Origin: Adineta ricciae
Taxonomy: Eukaryota > Rotifera > Eurotatoria > Adinetida > Adinetidae
Assembly: GCA_905250025.1 (NCBI GenBank)
Contig: CAJNOJ010000024.1
Coordinates: 496,001-560,000, forward strand
Length of the DNA stretch: 64,000 nucleotides
Direction of reading: 5' to 3'
The notes under the pieces are model-generated. The model had not been told where the DNA came from and did not search any database. It worked only from the letters and a program-made list of their open reading frames with translations. The first letter of the stretch is position 1. Every line of letters starts with the position of its first letter. Shown piece by piece: positions 59,124 to 64,000 of this stretch. The position numbers were made by a program, and so were the translations under genes.

Positions 59124-60077
59124 CACAGAAAACAAAAAAGGTGTTTAATCAAACCAAAAAAGCAATCGGTCGGCGGGCACAATCGCTAAACCCCACATGG
59201 TTTGGCCACAAGAAGGTTTCGTATCGAGCCTTTACACGATCGATGACAAGCAAGGTTTCGCACATCAGGTTTCGTACGAAACCTTTCCCAAAAATATTTT
59301 CAAAAGGCTTTTTCTGAGGGTTTCCATCTGCAATACCTCTGGAGATTTCCCACCGGTGACGCCCTTGGTGAGTGTGTAATCCTTTTCCATGAGAATCTTC
59401 ATCTGTCTCATCCTGCCCAGTACGATAAGACGCCAGCACAGTTGAGTGTTTCACCAGTTCTTCCTGTGAAAGTCATATTTACACCATCAGACATCTGATC
59501 CTCGACAACCTAGAAGCTTTATACATAGATGAGATTGTTTTGAGTTCTATTCATGCATGACATATATGATATACACAAGAAACTGGAAAGTTACAAATGG
59601 CTCGAACTGCTTCAATTCAGTTCTCACGCTTACTTTTACTCAAGTAGCACCTAGAAACATTTATAACTTTCCAGTTCCTTGTGTATATCATATATGACAT
59701 GCATGAATACAGCTCAAAACAATTTCATCTGTGTATAAAGCTTCTAGGTCGTCGAGGATCAGATGTCTGATGGTGTAAATATGACTTTCACAGGAAGAAC
59801 TGGCGAAATACTCTACTGTGCTGACGTCTTATCGTACTGAGCAGGATCAGACAGATGAAGATTCTCATGGGCAAGGATTACGCAGTCACCAAGGGCGTCA
59901 GTGGTGGGAAATTCTCCAGAAGTATTGCATATGGAAGCCCTCAGAAAAAATCTTTTGAAAATACTTTTGGGAAAGGGTTCGTGCGAAACCTTTTTGCGAC
60001 CAAACCATGTGAGGTTTACCGATTGTGCCCGCCGACCGATTGCTTTTTTGGTTTGGTAAAACACCTTTTTTTCAGTG
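59124..60077. repeat. Large foldback element, arms of about 420-475 bp
   Basis: Left arm 59124-59599 and right arm 59659-60077 are reverse complements; the loop (59600-59658) is about 59 bp. The left arm carries an extra segment of about 50 bp with more GGTTTCG words. The outer ends read CACAGAAAACAAAAAAGGTG and, in reverse complement, CACTGAAAAAAAGGTGTTTT. Shared words include AAAGTCATATTTACACCATC and TGTCTGATGGTG on opposite strands. No transposase, so it is non-autonomous. The CACTG ends recall CACTA-type transposons, but I find no clear target duplication. Confidence 0.85.
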
Positions 60078-60109
60078 CAGAAATGAACATTTCTAAGATT
60101 AATGAAATT

Positions 60110-60639
60110 GATCGATAGTTTACTAAAATTGTTGTTCTTCATAGTAGATTGAATTTGTTTTTATATTGAAAAGTACTAAAACAAGAGCTTTCGAGATATT
60201 AAATGTCATCTTCAATTGATGTTGATGTTGATTCAGCTATTGAATTGAGTTATTTCATTGAAAATGATAACAAATGAAAGAAATCTATTAATTTGACCTG
60301 TACGATTATGTATAAGTTGAAATCGAAATAATAAAAATTAAAAATTGATGAAAACAGGACTTTTTAAGATAATTAACTATTTGTTATCTTTTTTAGTGTT
60401 GTTCAGTTTTATGTTTATTTCTACATAAACTCTCTCTCACTTCAAGACGTGACAATTTTCAATGAAATAACTCAATTCAATAGCTGAATCAACATCAATT
60501 GAAGATGAGATTTAATATCTCGAAAGTTCTTGTTTTAGTACTTTTCAATATAAAAACAAATTCAATCTACTATGAAGAACAACAATTTTAGTTAATTATC
60601 TTAAAAAATCCTGTTTTCATCAATTTTTGATCGATAGTT
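60110..60639. repeat. Second foldback element
   Basis: Flanked by direct GATCGATAGTT (60110-60120 and 60629-60639). The left arm (60121-60260) with TTGTTGTTCTTCATAGTAGA pairs with the right arm (about 60460-60595), and a second inner pair (about 60330-60375 with 60593-60630, around TTGATGAAAACAGGA) pairs too. No coding content. Confidence 0.75.
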
Positions 60640-61054
60640 GCTAGAAAATGATTACCAGTAGGGTAATCGAGGTCGAGGATCTGGAATCTGAGGTTAGTTT
60701 CTGGAAATTCCAATTAGCTAATTAAGAAATGCGAAATTTTTCGTGGATGAGTGAGGGTTGACTGTAGTGGCGTAACCAGGAGGTAGCCAGGGCAGGCTCA
60801 GCCTGTCCACCGGAAATTCAAGTTGCTTCACTATATGCTATATGATATTTCATACGACAAGGGAGTTTTGTCAAAATAACCTGAACAGGAAGAAATAGCA
60901 AGTTGCCACACACAAATTTTTCCAAAGATTTTTTCATTACATCCACAGTCAGTCATAGTGATATGCAGAACAGCGAAGATGATTATAGAACGATTCTTTT
61001 CTATCTTATATTTGATTCGATACTGTTGAAGGTGAATGATCGCTTTTCTGATGA
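60640..61054. other. Spacer with a solitary hAT-like end
   Basis: TAGTGGCGTAACCAGG at about 60766 repeats the end of the hAT element at 53387. No matching right end is visible downstream, so it is a solo or truncated end. Confidence 0.5.
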
Positions 61055-61560
61055 CAATCTCAGGTCGAGCATTCCGGCCGCCGGAACCGAGACGGAAAAC
61101 AGCTGGATAGCACCGGATATTCGCCGGTTCTTTGCCGCCGGATTCCGGCCGGACTACACGAGGAAATTTCCTACGTGCTCCAGTCATTTCCTTGCACCGG
61201 AAACGCCATCGCTCTCCTCCATTTCTGTCAGCGGATCCGAGGGGGAACACGCATGAAACTTTCCGACCTATTCCAACTTTTTCCGCTCATCAAAAAAGGA
61301 AAAAACCTCCAGATATCCAGTGCACGGATCTTGACCGGATCACACACTGTAATTTCCGATCTAATCCTCCCAAACTCTTCACAAGGAACCATCAAACTTT
61401 CCTTCACTTCCGATCGATCAATATTGCAGGATACTGCCTATAAGGTTTCCTACAAAAACCGCCGACTTCCACACATCGGAAGTTCGCAAACCATGTTATT
61501 CTCGATAACCGGCTCCTTCGAGACACGGGACGATCCTTTTTTGGTTAAGTAAAATGAAGG
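61055..61560. repeat. GC-rich repeat related to copy 1 and adjoining repeats
   Basis: Segment 61055-61260 shares TTCCGGC and GCCGCCGGATTCCGGCCGGA words with 44866-45156 and the same left edge (CAGGTCGAGC...). Open frames here (61132-61552) come from the repeat and carry no known domain. Confidence 0.5.
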
Positions 61561-63720
61561 TTCCGAAGAGAATCTTACAGGAAAAACTGAGAGCGAAGGT
61601 TCCGCAGCAAAGGTTTACTACGAAACTTTTTTGTTCAAAAGACAGAAGGTTCCGTATCATAGGTACCGTACGGAACCATGTGTAACTATATTAAAAGCCG
61701 TTTCGTGAAAATCCATAGCTGCGAAACCTTCGTTGCATTAGTTGTTCTCTTGGGTTGGTCACAGATTCCTTTATAGTTATCCTCCCACAGGCTCCGTATT
61801 CAGTCACTACAGAATATAGGGTATGGGTGGGTGAGGGTGCGGGTGTTCGGAATGAGTGGTGCGAAACCTAGTTCACCCCTTTCGAACGTTCACACACCTT
61901 CACCTAGCCAGTCCAGTAGATTCATTCCGATCAACTCTAAACAAGCAAGACGATAGAATGTAGTTTATTAAATATCATAATTTACCTAGTTGAATGCCAG
62001 GCTATTGAGAATTTTCCATCGATAGATTTGCATCGATATAGTGACAACTAGTAAGAAAAACCAGAAATAGATAGAAAATGAAAAATGCATGGATATTTAT
62101 AGGGTCTCACCGGACGGTCTATTGAAAACTGGACGTCGGCTTGTGTAAAGGGCTGTCTTTCAATGAGTCTTCTCCTTTTCCTAACTGAACCAACGGCAGA
62201 TATCAATGGTTTGGTAGAGGGCTCCCGGAACAGCCACAATAATTATGAGATCATTGATTCTTTTGCGGAACTCTTACGTAACTACTGACCAGTGCAAAAT
62301 ATATTTCTATATACGAGTAAATTATGGGAAACCTTCAGCCGCTATAAGAAAGTAGGGGTAGTTTGGTACAAATACTGCCGAGCCTTCATTCATTCAACGG
62401 AGTAGATGATGATTTCCCAAAGGTTATACTGAACTAATCAGAGGCATACAGAACTCGTCATAGTTTAGTGTATATTCGTCAATCCTCTGACCAATATACA
62501 AGGCCAGCAATAGTTCGGCATGAATTCTGCCGAATCTTCCGCGAGAAAAAATAAACCGATCTTAGTTTCGTCTAAATTTCATCAAATCATGAATAAGTAC
62601 ACGGAATCGCTGATGATTTCGAAGAACTTCTGCCGAACAGTTACTCGTTCTACGAGTTTTTTTGATAGTCTTGAATAAATCCTACCGAACTTGCGATTAC
62701 TGTACGAAGCTATTGATATTTACGCAGAAGTGTTTCTGAACTATTGATAGTTTTGCAAAGCTATTAAGAAATCTTGAGTGAGCTCACGAAAACCTTGGGC
62801 GATTTTGCTAGAAATCTGGACAACCCTAAGCCAAAGTACGACATTAATGATGGTTCTGCAGAAGTTATGCACAACGTCTTTGCAGTACATCAAATTATGT
62901 ACCGTTCTGTGTAATGATATCGAAACCTTTATACGAGCTGCTGAATTCTAGACAGCTTTATGCTAAAGGTACGGAACCGTTTCGGAGCTGGCAGTATTTT
63001 GGTTCGTTTCGTATAAAACGCACAAAACCAATACCAACTTGACTAAGGCAAAACTGTTCGGTATTATGTGTGCGAAACCTTGCTTTTTCTTACTGAGGTC
63101 TTAATCGTTCAGTATAAGTCGTGGGTTAGCTTTATGAACTTATACGAAGCTATGAATAGTTCTTTGTACATGAATCCGAGTCTTCAAAGACAAAATTCGA
63201 TGATGAAAAGTTTCGCATGTACTATACTGAACCTTTGATAGACATACGAAATCCCGCAGGGGTTTGTATTGAATGTACTGACCTTTTAAGAATTTACAAA
63301 CTCGTTATTGGTTTCGACTATTCCACACGAAACCAAGTCTAGTTTAGTTTAAAATGTTCTAAACTTTTTGAAAACTGACGAACCATCGATGCGTCGGCGT
63401 GAAATCGTCTGATCCATCAACTTGCCTGCGAAACTACGAATAGTTTCGTAGAAAATTGACGAAACGTCTCATCACACTCCTAGACCGCTGATGGTTCTGT
63501 AGACATGTTACAGAACTACGAATGCTTTCGCATACCGCATTAAAAACCTGTGGATGGTTTTTGCTACTAATTGCCGAACCTTCTCGACGCTACGGAACTT
63601 AAAATAGTTCGGCAGTTCAAGCACGGAACATTTTTCGTTTTCCTGAACTTAAAATCGTTCAGTCGAAGTATAGGAAACCTTTTAGGTTCGGTAAAACTCC
63701 TTATTTTTTTAGAGTGCGGT
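61561..63720. repeat. Degenerate GGTTTCGTA/TACGAAACC repeat field, second copy
   Basis: More than 2 kb densely sprinkled with imperfect CGAAACC, GGTTTCG, CCGAACCTT and GGTTCCGTA words in both directions. It ends near 63720 with GGTTCGGTAAAACTCC and a T run before AGAGTG, resembling the right end of the foldback at 60077. No gene is supported; a G-rich patch sits at about 61800-61840. Confidence 0.5.
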
Positions 63721-64000
63721 CGGTCACTCACGGCTAGCCGTTGCCATGCTGTCTCTGTTATTCCTTTCGCCTTCGATCGACTTTCAAACTGAATGATTGG
63801 GTTTTCTTTTATTGTCGCTTCTACAGTCATGATCTTCTATTCATTGGACTACCAAAAGAAACTAGATAAGAAAGTCTTATTGTATGATTTGCTTCGAAAC
63901 GAACATCTTTCATAGTGCTGCATGTGTTCAGAATACTGTTTCTACAGTCCACGCGTCTGTAGTTACTAAGATGGAATTCCACTGACGGGTATATCACTTT
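63721..64000. other. Window end, no gene seen
   Basis: No supported feature in the last 280 bp. Confidence 0.5.

Noticed and set aside
60831..61552. Several frames of 100-140 codons in the GC-rich repeat
   Set aside because: They lie within foldback repeat sequence on both strands and encode no recognisable domain.

Overview
The window looks like bdelloid rotifer DNA (inferred, not proven). The reasons are animal genes with many 50-60 bp introns, a protostome innexin, protostome-type Shab and Shaw potassium channels, and an accessory part made of families that bdelloids carry in many copies: an ADP-ribosyltransferase/TPR fusion, a FLYWCH-MULE transposase-like protein, an F-box-like protein and a rhodopsin-like receptor. 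I resolved exon structures by hand. Every multi-exon model given as intact adds up to a whole number of codons, which is a useful internal check.

Positions 1-42.4 kb are a gene-dense core of ordinary, intact genes: MAPK15/ERK7 (+), kinesin light chain (-), two neuropeptide precursors tail to tail (+/-), tRNA-Ala(AGC), delta-COP (-), a BTB-Kelch protein (+), SLMAP (+), an innexin (-), a Kv2/Shab channel (-), GINS2/PSF2 (+), a Sel1-repeat DELE1-like protein (-), tRNA-Gln(TTG) (-), a MEIOC homologue (+), a three-repeat YrhK-like membrane protein (-), a small single-pass membrane protein (+), a Kv3/Shaw channel with two alternative last exons (+), and one unrecognised six-exon gene (-). The innexin, two Kv channels and two peptide precursors make the stretch rich in neuronal genes, but I see no operon-like logic.

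Positions 42.4-64 kb are different. They hold an F-box-like pseudogene, an isolated eIF3g-type RRM fragment, a frameshifted FLYWCH-MULE pseudogene, one intact intronless ADP-ribosyltransferase/TPR gene with its own TATA box, a hAT element with an 8-bp target duplication and a 158-bp-arm hairpin inside it, a broken GPCR gene, a large foldback of about 0.95 kb with a third arm copy nearby, a second smaller foldback, a GC-rich foldback family present twice, and long fields of degenerate GGTTTCGTA/TACGAAACC motifs. This reads as an accessory, transposon-rich compartment like those described near bdelloid telomeres. No telomeric array is visible.

The points most worth a second look are the KGPGW-amide (APGWamide-like) precursor that only appears after splicing, the MEIOC gene in a probable asexual lineage, the alternative Shaw C-termini, the N-terminal domain/ART/TPR fusion with nearly identical tandem repeats, and the foldback families of the right end.
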